Assembly (NCBI GenBank): GCA_022361315.1
Contig: JAKSBB010000084.1
Location: 1-8,106, forward strand
Direction of reading: 5' to 3'
Origin: Desulfobacterales bacterium
GTDB taxonomy: Bacteria > Desulfobacterota > Desulfobacteria > Desulfobacterales > Desulfobacteraceae
Length of the DNA: 8,106 bases
Part shown: one piece after another, positions 1 to 6,140 of the stretch
Position numbering within the stretch: position 1 is the stretch's first letter
Layout of the letters: every line of letters starts with the position of its first letter
Translations under genes and position numbers: made by a program
The notes under the pieces: model-generated
What the model saw: the letters and a program-made list of their open reading frames with translations, nothing else
Databases searched by the model: none
What the model was told of the DNA's origin: nothing

Positions 1-2018
1 ATATCCCGGATGCGGTAAGTGCCCCGCAGCTTGGCTTTGGTGTATTCCGAAATCAAAATCCGGGCGTAATACTGCTTGCAGGCCGACTCCAGGCGGGCGG
101 CCAGGTTAACCCCGTCCCCGATAACGGTAAAGTCCATCCGCTTGGGGGACCCGATATTACCGGAGACCACCATATCGGTATTCAGGCCGATGCCCATATC
201 CAGCCGCATTTTGCCCACGGCTTCACGCTCCACGTTCCACTTGTCCAGTTCCGTGATCATGGAAATGGCGGCCCGGACGGCAGCATCTTCGTCATTGTCA
301 CCGGGAATGGGAATACCAAAGCCCGCCATAATGGCATCACCGATAAATTTATCCAGCATCCCGTTTTCCTGTTTGATGCAGTCCACCATAATAGTGAAGT
401 ATTCGTTCAGCAGACTGACGGTATCCTGAGCGCCATGGGTTTCGGTGATGGTGGTAAATCCCCGGATATCAGAAAAGAGAATGGTGGCTTCCATACTTCT
501 GCCACCCAGGATATCCTGGTTTTCCCCGGTGAGGAGCCGGTCGGCCAGTCCGGGGTCCATGTATCTGGACATGGTGGATTTCATCCGCTTCTCCGTGCTG
601 ATGTCTTCCACAACGATCATGGTGCCCAAATTCTTGCCCTCACCGCTGCGCAGGGGAAGGCTGTTGACATTGGCCGACACCTCGTGCTCAGAGAATTTGA
701 GTTCCGCGTCCATGGTGATCATCTGGCTGCCGGATTCTCCGGTCTTCTGCAATTGTTCCAGAAGCCAGTTGTTATCCCCGTTAAAAAACTCATCCGCCTT
801 TTTCTTAATGATGTCGGTGTCGTCCACCTTGAAGATTTTATATCCGGCGGCGTTGCAGGTCATGATGGTGCCCTCTTCGTCCAGGGTAATTACACCGTTG
901 GACATACTTTCCAGCATGCTCTCGTTGTAATTCTTCATATTCTGGACATCGGCGAAGAGATTGGCATTTTCAAGGGCAATGGAAATCTGGGCGGTAAACG
1001 CCCGCAGACGGGATTCATCTTCATCGGTAAAGGCCCCGCCTTTACGGTTAAGCACCTGGGTCACACCGATAATTTTCCCGTCCTTGTTCACCACCGGTAC
1101 ACAGAGAATAGAGCGGGTGAAAAATCCGGTCTGTTTATCAAAGGCCGGGTTAAAGCGCAGGTCGGCATAGGCGTAGGGAATATTGATGGTTTTGCCTGTG
1201 GTAAACACAGCCCCTGCAATGCCCATGTGGTTGGGGAAGCGGATCTGGGTGGTTTCAATTCCCTCCCCCACCTCGGACCAGAGTTCACTGGTCTTTTCAT
1301 CGTTGAGGAACAGGGTGGACCGCTCGGCGTGGAGCATCTTGGTGGCCTCGCCCATGACTTTCCTCAGCAGGGTCCCCAGCTCGATCTCCGAAGTGATATC
1401 CGCCACCATGTCCAGAAACCCCATCTCCTTTTCCCTGGAGATCTTCATCTTTTCAATGACCTGGGCATCCTGAAGGGTAACAGCCGCCTGAAGGCACATG
1501 GCTTCAAGGGTGCGCATGTCTTTGTCCGTGAAATCGTGGTGCACCTTGTTCAGTGCCTGGATCACACCAATCACCTTTCCTCTCCCTGTGCGGATGGGGG
1601 CACAGAGAATGGATCGGGTCTTAAATCCGGTCTGATCGTCAATGGAGCGGTTGAAGCGTTCATCTGCATAGGCATCATGAATAATGACCCCCCTGCCCTC
1701 CTGAAAGACAGTGCCGGCGATACCTTTTGTGTTTACCATACGGATCCGCTGGGCGAAACTGCCCATGGCCACCCGGGCATAAAGCTCATTGGTTTCGGCA
1801 TCGTTGAGAAATATGGTACACCGCTGGGCATCCACTTCCTTGGCGGTCACTTCCATCAGGTGCTGAAGGATCTCATCCAGACTTTCAAGCTTTGCCATAT
1901 CCCGGGAGATGGCCAGAAGCATCTCGGCCCGCTTCAATCGATGGCGTTCATTTTTGGTGAGATGTCCGTCATCTGCTTGCTTTTCCGCGGCGGTGTTTTC
2001 TACATCATTGGTTTCCAT
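1..2018 (-). CDS. CyaB-type class III adenylate cyclase (GAF-GAF-PAS-cyclase), 3' end beyond window
   Basis: Predicted cytosolic enzyme making cAMP from ATP. The minus-strand frame is open from ATG at 2018 to the window edge (672 codons seen). Domains in order: GAF1 about residues 48-185, GAF2 about 213-352, PAS about 363-475, a short linker, and the catalytic domain from about 510. In the catalytic domain FSDIRGF holds metal ligand D517 and DKFIGDAIM holds K557 and metal ligand D561. DFTVIGDGVNLAARLE holds T631 and transition-state N638 and R642. The Lys/Thr pair is the adenine-selective form of class IIIb cyclases, so ATP rather than GTP is expected. Both GAF domains end with an NKFDE-like motif (N157-K158...F163...D167; N324-R325...F330...D334-E335), which in CyaB1/CyaB2 and PDE GAF domains marks cyclic-nucleotide binding. 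The start is chosen because AGGA lies 9 bases upstream; an in-frame ATG at 2039 has no such site. No signal peptide or membrane span is seen. The last part of the catalytic domain is missing from the window. Confidence 0.93.
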   Translation of the reverse strand, partial: METNDVENTAAEKQADDGHLTKNERHRLKRAEMLLAISRDMAKLESLDEILQHLMEVTAKEVDAQRCTIFLNDAETNELYARVAMGSFAQRIRMVNTKGIAGTVFQEGRGVIIHDAYADERFNRSIDDQTGFKTRSILCAPIRTGRGKVIGVIQALNKVHHDFTDKDMRTLEAMCLQAAVTLQDAQVIEKMKISREKEMGFLDMVADITSEIELGTLLRKVMGEATKMLHAERSTLFLNDEKTSELWSEVGEGIETTQIRFPNHMGIAGAVFTTGKTINIPYAYADLRFNPAFDKQTGFFTRSILCVPVVNKDGKIIGVTQVLNRKGGAFTDEDESRLRAFTAQISIALENANLFADVQNMKNYNESMLESMSNGVITLDEEGTIMTCNAAGYKIFKVDDTDIIKKKADEFFNGDNNWLLEQLQKTGESGSQMITMDAELKFSEHEVSANVNSLPLRSGEGKNLGTMIVVEDISTEKRMKSTMSRYMDPGLADRLLTGENQDILGGRSMEATILFSDIRGFTTITETHGAQDTVSLLNEYFTIMVDCIKQENGMLDKFIGDAIMAGFGIPIPGDNDEDAAVRAAISMITELDKWNVEREAVGKMRLDMGIGLNTDMVVSGNIGSPKRMDFTVIGDGVNLAARLESACKQYYARILISEYTKAKLRGTYRIRD

Positions 2019-2029
2019 GGCAGTGCATC

Positions 2030-2353
2030 CTATTTCCATGCGTGTTGTTCGAGTTTTTGCCTCATGGCCTGGATCATCTCCCGGAGTTGATGAATCTCAT
2101 CCCTGTATGCCATTGCATTGTCCTGAACGGCCTGCTGATTCTCCTGGTTTTTCTTTTCCAGCTCATCCCTGAGTGCGGCGATGGTTTCCTTGAGCAACTG
2201 GATTTCTTTATCCCGTTCAGACACGGCATCCTGAACCGCTTGTTCCTTACTCAGGGCCAATTGTTCCAGCCGCTCCCTGAGTGCAGTAACCGTCTCTTTC
2301 AGAAGCTGGTTTTCATGCTCAAGCTCGATATACGCTTCGCCCGATTCATTCAT
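2030..2353 (-). CDS. Small coiled-coil repeat protein upstream of the cyclase
   Basis: A 107-residue protein, almost entirely predicted coiled coil: Glu, Lys, Gln, Leu and Arg dominate, with no Pro and no Cys. It is built from about 2.6 copies of a 36-residue unit: residues 14-49 (begins ENQLLKETVTALRERLEQ), 50-85 (begins EIQLLKETIAALRDELEK) and a partial 86-107 (EIHQLREMIQAMRQKLEQ). AVQD recurs at the same place in the first two copies. ATG at 2353 is preceded by AAAGG at a spacing of about 10 bases. The stop lies 11 bases before the cyclase start, so the two are very likely co-transcribed and translated together. No catalytic motif, signal peptide or membrane span is visible. A scaffold or oligomerisation partner for the cyclase is an inference from position only; I do not recognise a named family. 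Confidence 0.8.
   Translation of the reverse strand: MNESGEAYIELEHENQLLKETVTALRERLEQLALSKEQAVQDAVSERDKEIQLLKETIAALRDELEKKNQENQQAVQDNAMAYRDEIHQLREMIQAMRQKLEQHAWK
2033..2314 (-). repeat. In-frame 108-bp tandem repeat (about 2.6 copies) inside the coiled-coil gene
   Basis: The protein-level repeat maps to 2314-2207 (unit 1), 2206-2099 (unit 2) and 2098-2033 (partial unit 3). Each full unit is 36 codons. The units differ at many positions, so this is an old duplication rather than a fresh slippage array. Confidence 0.65.
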
Positions 2354-2395
2354 GATAACAGACCTTTGGTTTTGCCCGGGACATCATCCCGCACC

Positions 2396-2415
2396 CCGCA
2401 GGTTTCTGCCTGCGG
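2396..2415 (-). other. Stem-loop in the 5' leader of the coiled-coil/cyclase transcript
   Basis: CCGCAGG and CCTGCGG form a perfect 7-bp stem around a 6-base loop, about 43 bases upstream of the coiled-coil start. No run of T follows on either strand, so a rho-independent terminator is unlikely. It may shape the leader RNA or be incidental. Confidence 0.35.
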
Positions 2416-2490
2416 CCAGATATAGATTCACTTGTCAGGTATAGGATCAGAGGTATCAGAATACGGCCCTTTTTTCAATACGCGAATACC

Positions 2491-2520
2491 TGTATAAAGC
2501 GATCTTATACGATTTTTAAA
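2491..2520 (-). promoter_or_regulatory. Weak sigma70-like promoter with overlapping inverted repeat, for coiled-coil/cyclase
   Basis: Read on the minus strand, TTTAAA (2520-2515) and TATACA (2496-2491) are separated by 18 bases, giving imperfect -35 and -10 elements. An inverted repeat GTATAA-7-TTATAC (2492-2510) covers the -10 and part of the spacer, as an operator would. The leader to the coiled-coil start would be about 130 bases. This is pattern matching only. The whole 2354-2529 gap otherwise holds just the leader stem-loop. Confidence 0.3.
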
Positions 2521-2529
2521 GCCATGTCC

Positions 2530-2613
2530 CTATCTGAAGAACAGTTCTCCCACAGCGATGGCAACGGTTCCCATGAGCAGCGCAATAACGATAAAACTGG
2601 CGATATTCTTCAT
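2530..2613 (-). CDS. 27-residue single-span membrane micro-protein
   Basis: The frame begins MKNIASFIVIALLMG and ends VGELFFR before TAG. After the short MKN start, about residues 4-22 are an unbroken hydrophobic stretch (Ile, Val, Ala, Leu, Met, Gly) able to span the membrane once. The end is polar with a terminal Arg. A consensus AGGAGG (2627-2622) sits 8 bases before ATG, the strongest ribosome binding site in the window, and a good promoter lies just upstream. The gap is 79 bases from the tetR stop and 176 bases to the coiled-coil start, all on the same strand. No family is recognised. It could be a regulatory or stabilising micro-protein of a membrane complex. A leader-like role for the downstream operon is less likely, since no attenuator hairpin with a T-run follows. 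Confidence 0.6.
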   Translation of the reverse strand: MKNIASFIVIALLMGTVAIAVGELFFR

Positions 2614-2621
2614 AACACAAG

Positions 2622-2627
2622 CCTCCT
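2622..2627 (-). promoter_or_regulatory. Consensus Shine-Dalgarno of the micro-protein
   Basis: AGGAGG on the minus strand, 8 bases before the ATG at 2613. It is the main support for calling this very short frame a gene. Confidence 0.65.
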
Positions 2628-2667
2628 GTATAGATCGGGTTGCAGGTTCACATCCATCGGGTGCCCC

Positions 2668-2696
2668 ATTGTCCATGCTCTCCCCCCATCTGTCAA
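2668..2696 (-). promoter_or_regulatory. Sigma70-like promoter for the micro-protein gene
   Basis: On the minus strand, a perfect TTGACA (2696-2691) and GACAAT (2673-2668, 4 of 6 consensus) are 17 bases apart. The -35 overlaps the tetR stop codon. A start site near 2660 would leave a leader of about 45 bases before the micro-protein ATG. This would let the micro-protein be expressed independently of tetR. Confidence 0.45.
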
Positions 2697-3307
2697 GCAC
2701 TGGTGTGCCCCTTTTGTGCCAGCATTTCTGAAATCAACCCCTTTGCCTTCGCCAGCAGGGTCTCAAGGGGAAATTCGCCACCTTCGTAAATAACGGAAAG
2801 CATGGACAGACCCTCGAGAAATGCCACCAGACCCGCACTGATCAGCCGGGCTGACGCCCTGTCCGCCATGTGTTGCTCGACCACCCCGGAGAGGGTAGAA
2901 ATCCAATTCTCGTAAGCCGCCCGTAATTTTTCCCGCACCTGGGGGTTATAGGTGGAAATTTCCCAGATCTCGATAAAAATCCTGGAAATATCCCGATTCA
3001 GTGTAATGCGATGATACATGATATCAAAACAGGCCGTTACGAATAATTCAGGTGTTTCATCCGTCCTGTCGCGCTCTGCCAGCCATTGATCAAACATGGA
3101 TTTGTACTTCTCAATGATGAACTCAATATAGTGGATGAGAATATCGTCCTTGCTTTTGAAATAGTAGTGAAGCATACCATGATTGATTCCGGCTTCAGCG
3201 GCGATATCCTTGATTGAGGTCTTGTCAAAGGGTTTGACCAGCAGGCACCGATGCAATGCTTCCATAATCTGCCTGCGCCTTTCCTTTTGAACGGGCTTCC
3301 GGGACAT
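2693..3307 (-). CDS. TetR/AcrR-family transcriptional regulator
   Basis: A 204-residue DNA-binding regulator, a normal length for the family. The N-terminal TetR domain covers about residues 8-55. Its helix-turn-helix is in the region DKTSIKDIAAEAG followed by HGMLHYYFKSKDDIL, with the typical YYF-K-KDDIL ending of recognition helix and helix 4. The C-terminal half is an all-helical ligand and dimer domain; the late segment AGLVAFLEGLSML resembles BetI-type C-terminal domains. The chosen start MSRKPVQ has AAGGA 6 bases upstream. The frame stays open to an ATG at 3388, but that 27-residue extension lacks family resemblance and a comparable site. It is divergent from the aminotransferase/amidohydrolase operon, 208 bases away, so it is probably that operon's local, ligand-responsive repressor. 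The ligand is unknown. Confidence 0.92.
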   Translation of the reverse strand: MSRKPVQKERRRQIMEALHRCLLVKPFDKTSIKDIAAEAGINHGMLHYYFKSKDDILIHYIEFIIEKYKSMFDQWLAERDRTDETPELFVTACFDIMYHRITLNRDISRIFIEIWEISTYNPQVREKLRAAYENWISTLSGVVEQHMADRASARLISAGLVAFLEGLSMLSVIYEGGEFPLETLLAKAKGLISEMLAQKGHTSA

Positions 3308-3515
3308 GATGAATCCTTTTCCTAAATGTTGTCCGCGTATCCTGGCGTCTGCCATGTGTCCAGGCTTAGTAACACAAATCCTTCCCAATCACAATTTGAT
3401 ACGGTTCCCCGGTTTCGCCCCTCCCTCCGGAGACCCGTCAAAAAATGATTTGACCCGCCACATACTTTTATGTTAGTCGACTAACTAATATAAATTCTCA
3501 ATCTATGGAGGATTC
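3308..3515. promoter_or_regulatory. Divergent control region between tetR and the aminotransferase operon
   Basis: A 208-base gap with no gene. For the plus-strand operon, TTGACC (3450-3455) is a good -35, and the -10 expected 17 bases on (3473-3478) falls inside the palindrome listed separately. TAATAT (3486-3491) is an alternative -10 lacking a clear -35. For tetR, TTGTGA (3394-3389) and TACTAA (3371-3366), 17 bases apart, are a weak candidate. GTCAAA-6-TTTGAC (3437-3454) forms a further small inverted repeat at the upstream edge of the operon promoter. Exact start sites cannot be fixed by eye. Confidence 0.5.
3472..3485. promoter_or_regulatory. Candidate TetR operator (14-bp perfect palindrome)
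   Basis: GTTAGTCGACTAAC is a perfect palindrome, 31 bases before the first operon gene and in the promoter zone. TetR-family repressors commonly bind short palindromes at divergent promoters, and the TTAGTCGACTAA core has the right size and symmetry. Binding by the adjacent regulator is inferred. Confidence 0.55.
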
Positions 3516-4874
3516 ATGTACCGATCAGAACGCCACCTTATTTTCAAGGATTTCAGTACCCATATCTCCCGGGGACAAATCCGGTATCTTGCGGCCGGAC
3601 ATCTGGATATTCTCGAACAAAAACGTAAGGGAACAGGATTCAGAGAAGCAGTATCCGGCCGGCGGTTTATAGACGGGTTCTCATCTGCCGGATGTTTCAA
3701 CGTGGGGCGGGGTAACCACGGCATCATCCGTGCGTTGACAGACGGACTTGAGGATATAGATATGGGTTCTCCGGATCTTCTTTCCCCCGCCAGAACAGCA
3801 TTTGCAATAAAACTTGCCGCTGCCTGCCCCGGGGATCTGAACCGGGTGGTATTCGCCGGCAGTGGTGCGGATGCCATTGAGGCAGCACTCAAACTCGCCC
3901 GGGGCGCCACCGGAAGGGAGAAAATCATTTCTATGGAAAAGGCCTATCACGGCCACTCGGGATTTAGCCTGTCCGCCAACGGAAAGGACTATTACAAAGA
4001 CCTGTTTCAGCCCTTGATACCCGGCTTCCCCCTGGCGCCCTTTGGCGATCTGGAAGCCCTGGCCCGCCTGATAGACGATCAAACAGCAGCCATAATTCTT
4101 GAACCGATTCAGGGGGAAGGTGGCATCCATGTGGCGAACGATAATTACCTCGCAGGCCTTCGAGAACTCTGCGACACCCACGGCACCCTGCTGATCTTTG
4201 ATGAAATTCAGACCGGTTTCGGGCGCACCGGCCGGCTCTGGGCATCCGAACACTCAGGGGTAGTACCGGATTTGATGGTGCTTGCCAAATCCATTGGGGG
4301 CGGCGTTTACCCCAACGCTGCCGTGGTTCACCGGGACATCCCCTTGCTAACGGATTTCAGGGAAGCCAACCCGGGCTTTCACCGCTCCTCAGGGGGCGGA
4401 ACACCTCTGGGCTGCCAGGTGTCCTCTGCCGTGCTGGACTACCTGACAGAGAACAACGTCTGTGAAAATGCGGCTGCCATGGGAAAGCGTATGATCCGGG
4501 GGTTGGAAGCGCTTCAGGACAAGTATCCGGCCATCATCCGGGAAGTGCGGGGCCGCGGTATGATGATCGGCATCGAATACGGGGAAGAATACATGGGCGT
4601 TCTCATGGCCGATTGCCTGGCCCGCAACGGTATGTTTGCCGTATACTCCGGCAATGCCCCCCAGGTCATGCGCTTCCAACTTCCGCTTACGGCTTCCGCA
4701 GATGAGATTGACCACGCCATCGTTACCGTTGAAAAGGCCATCCGCCTCATGCGGTTATACCTGCGCCTGCTGTCACCGGTTACAGTGTTTCCCGCGGGCA
4801 GACGCCTGCTGAACAACCAGTCTTTTCTGGTGGCTGTCAACAATATTCTGCGCTGGTTTGAAATCCCGCGTTGA
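3516..4874 (+). CDS. Class III PLP-dependent aminotransferase (catalytically complete)
   Basis: Fold-type I PLP enzyme predicted to move an amino group between an amine or omega-amino acid and a keto acid in the cytosol. Family marks: PLP-phosphate loop GSGADAIEAALKLAR (115-129), ring-stacking Y144-H145-G146, EPIQGEGG with E196, DEIQTGFGRTG with D229 for the pyridine nitrogen, and LAKSIGGG with Schiff-base lysine K258. RSSGGGTPLGC (290-300) replaces the usual STFGGNP, with Ser at the phosphate-binding Thr. R386 in RFQLPLT is the likely carboxylate contact. Overall it looks closest to the putrescine/acetylornithine branch, but the substrate cannot be fixed. About 40 residues after 412, rich in Leu, Arg and Asn, extend beyond the usual family end. 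GGAGG lies 4 bases before ATG. It is the first gene of an operon, 18 bases ahead of a homologous gene. The K258 codon is AAA at 4287-4289. Confidence 0.93.
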   Translation: MYRSERHLIFKDFSTHISRGQIRYLAAGHLDILEQKRKGTGFREAVSGRRFIDGFSSAGCFNVGRGNHGIIRALTDGLEDIDMGSPDLLSPARTAFAIKLAAACPGDLNRVVFAGSGADAIEAALKLARGATGREKIISMEKAYHGHSGFSLSANGKDYYKDLFQPLIPGFPLAPFGDLEALARLIDDQTAAIILEPIQGEGGIHVANDNYLAGLRELCDTHGTLLIFDEIQTGFGRTGRLWASEHSGVVPDLMVLAKSIGGGVYPNAAVVHRDIPLLTDFREANPGFHRSSGGGTPLGCQVSSAVLDYLTENNVCENAAAMGKRMIRGLEALQDKYPAIIREVRGRGMMIGIEYGEEYMGVLMADCLARNGMFAVYSGNAPQVMRFQLPLTASADEIDHAIVTVEKAIRLMRLYLRLLSPVTVFPAGRRLLNNQSFLVAVNNILRWFEIPR

Positions 4875-4892
4875 TCAGAAAAGGAGATTCCC

Positions 4893-6140
4893 ATGAATAC
4901 CCAAATATCCCCAACACTCAATATGAAAGACCTCACCGATGCCGCCGCCCGTGTCTTTTCCCGGGCGGAGGTGGATACAGCGATGACCTCGGGTTTTGTT
5001 GAAACCGGTGCCCGGGGAGCGTTCCTCACCACCCATAACGGGGACAAAATTCTGGACTGCGTCACCGGCGCTTCCATGTTCACCCTGGGCCGGAATCATC
5101 CCGAAATCAGAGCGGCCCTGGTCCGGGCCGCCCAGGAAACCGATCAGGGTAACTTTGTGACCGTATCCGAAGAAAAAGCACGTCTGGCCAAGCGGCTCTC
5201 ACAGTTCATGCCCCCACCCCTGTCCTGCTTTCTCTTCACTGTGGTCCGGGGCGAGGCCATGGATGCGGCCTGCAAGCTAGCCCGGGGCAGAACCGGCAGG
5301 TCCCGCCTTCTCACCGTTGACCGGGGGTACTACGGTGACACAGGATTTGCACTCAGCCTGTCGGATCTGGCCGCCCGCAACCGCTTTGGCCGTCTCATTC
5401 CGGATACCGGTGTCATTGGTTTCAACGCACCGGAAGATCTGAGCAGAGTCGACACCTCCTGCGCTGCAGTTATCCTTGAACCTGTTCAGACAGAGTCCGG
5501 ATTAAGAAAGGCAAATCCGGACTGGCTGGACGCATTGCGCCGTCGTTGTGATCACACCGGCACATTGCTCATCACCGATGAGACCCAGACCGGTTTCGGC
5601 CGGACTGGCAGTAAATTTGCCGGCGATGCTTTCGGTATCAAACCGGATATTATGGTCTTCGGCGAAGCGGTGACCGGGGGGATGTTTCCCATGACCGGTA
5701 TTGCCTTCACCCCGGAAGTCAAAATCTTCTTTGATGAGCACCCCCTCATCCACCTGTGCACCTTCGGTGGCCATGATGTGGGCTGCCGGACGGCCATGGC
5801 TGCGCTGGATATTTATGACCGGGACACCCCCTGGGAAAATGCACTGATCCAGGGCAATAAAATCCTTGACGCCCTGCAGACACAGGTAGATAATCTTCCG
5901 GAGATCGCCAGTGTTTCAGGTTGGGGCCTGCTGCTGGGCATCAGGTTCACGGACCCAGCGGCGGCAGAGTGTTTTCTTGGGGGAGCGGCAGCGGAGAAGA
6001 TCTACGCCGCTTGTGCAAGGTTCGCCCGGGGAACTGTCCTTCTGCGCCCCGCCCTGACGCTCACTGACACAGAAACCGAGACCCTGATATCAGGACTGGT
6101 TCATGCATGTAAAAAGATATCACACAGTGAGGCCACATGA
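4893..6140 (+). CDS. Class III aminotransferase homologue lacking the catalytic lysine (pseudo-enzyme subunit)
   Basis: A 415-residue protein clearly homologous to its upstream neighbour over the whole fold: CKLARGRTGR, EPVQTESG, DETQTGFGRTG and PDIMVFGEAVTGG align without gaps around the active site. At the Schiff-base position it has Glu: E258 (GAA, 5664-5666) in FGEAVTGG, opposite K258 of the neighbour. The PLP-phosphate loop GSGADA is replaced by VVRGEA (117-122), and YHG by YYG (146-148). D229 is kept, and TFGG (T290) keeps the threonine that class III dimers lend across the interface. Normal aminotransfer chemistry is therefore not expected from this chain alone. A full-length frame, a good AAGGAG 6 bases before ATG and tight operon packing argue against a decaying gene. 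A heteromeric partner for the first aminotransferase is the leading inference; a lysine-independent activity or ligand sensor is possible. Confidence 0.9.
   Translation: MNTQISPTLNMKDLTDAAARVFSRAEVDTAMTSGFVETGARGAFLTTHNGDKILDCVTGASMFTLGRNHPEIRAALVRAAQETDQGNFVTVSEEKARLAKRLSQFMPPPLSCFLFTVVRGEAMDAACKLARGRTGRSRLLTVDRGYYGDTGFALSLSDLAARNRFGRLIPDTGVIGFNAPEDLSRVDTSCAAVILEPVQTESGLRKANPDWLDALRRRCDHTGTLLITDETQTGFGRTGSKFAGDAFGIKPDIMVFGEAVTGGMFPMTGIAFTPEVKIFFDEHPLIHLCTFGGHDVGCRTAMAALDIYDRDTPWENALIQGNKILDALQTQVDNLPEIASVSGWGLLLGIRFTDPAAAECFLGGAAAEKIYAACARFARGTVLLRPALTLTDTETETLISGLVHACKKISHSEAT

Noticed and set aside
2019..2039. Upstream in-frame ATG (2039) as the cyclase start
   Set aside because: It lacks a ribosome binding site and overlaps the coiled-coil stop; the ATG at 2018 has AGGA at 9 bases.
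435..2090. Long open plus-strand frame of 551 codons
   Set aside because: It lies antisense to the cyclase, whose minus-strand frame shows GAF, PAS and cyclase motifs throughout. The plus-strand translation is rich in His, Gly and Phe with no recognisable domain.
2396..2415. Stem-loop as a rho-independent terminator
   Set aside because: The stem is only 7 bp and no T-run follows on either strand.
2524..2793. Plus-strand frame of 89 codons
   Set aside because: It runs antisense across the micro-protein and the tetR 3' end, has no domain signal, and no ribosome binding site supports it.
3308..3388. 27-residue N-terminal extension of the TetR protein
   Set aside because: TetR proteins start shortly before the helix-turn-helix, and the internal Met at 3307 has AAGGA at the right distance. 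The extension looks non-coding.
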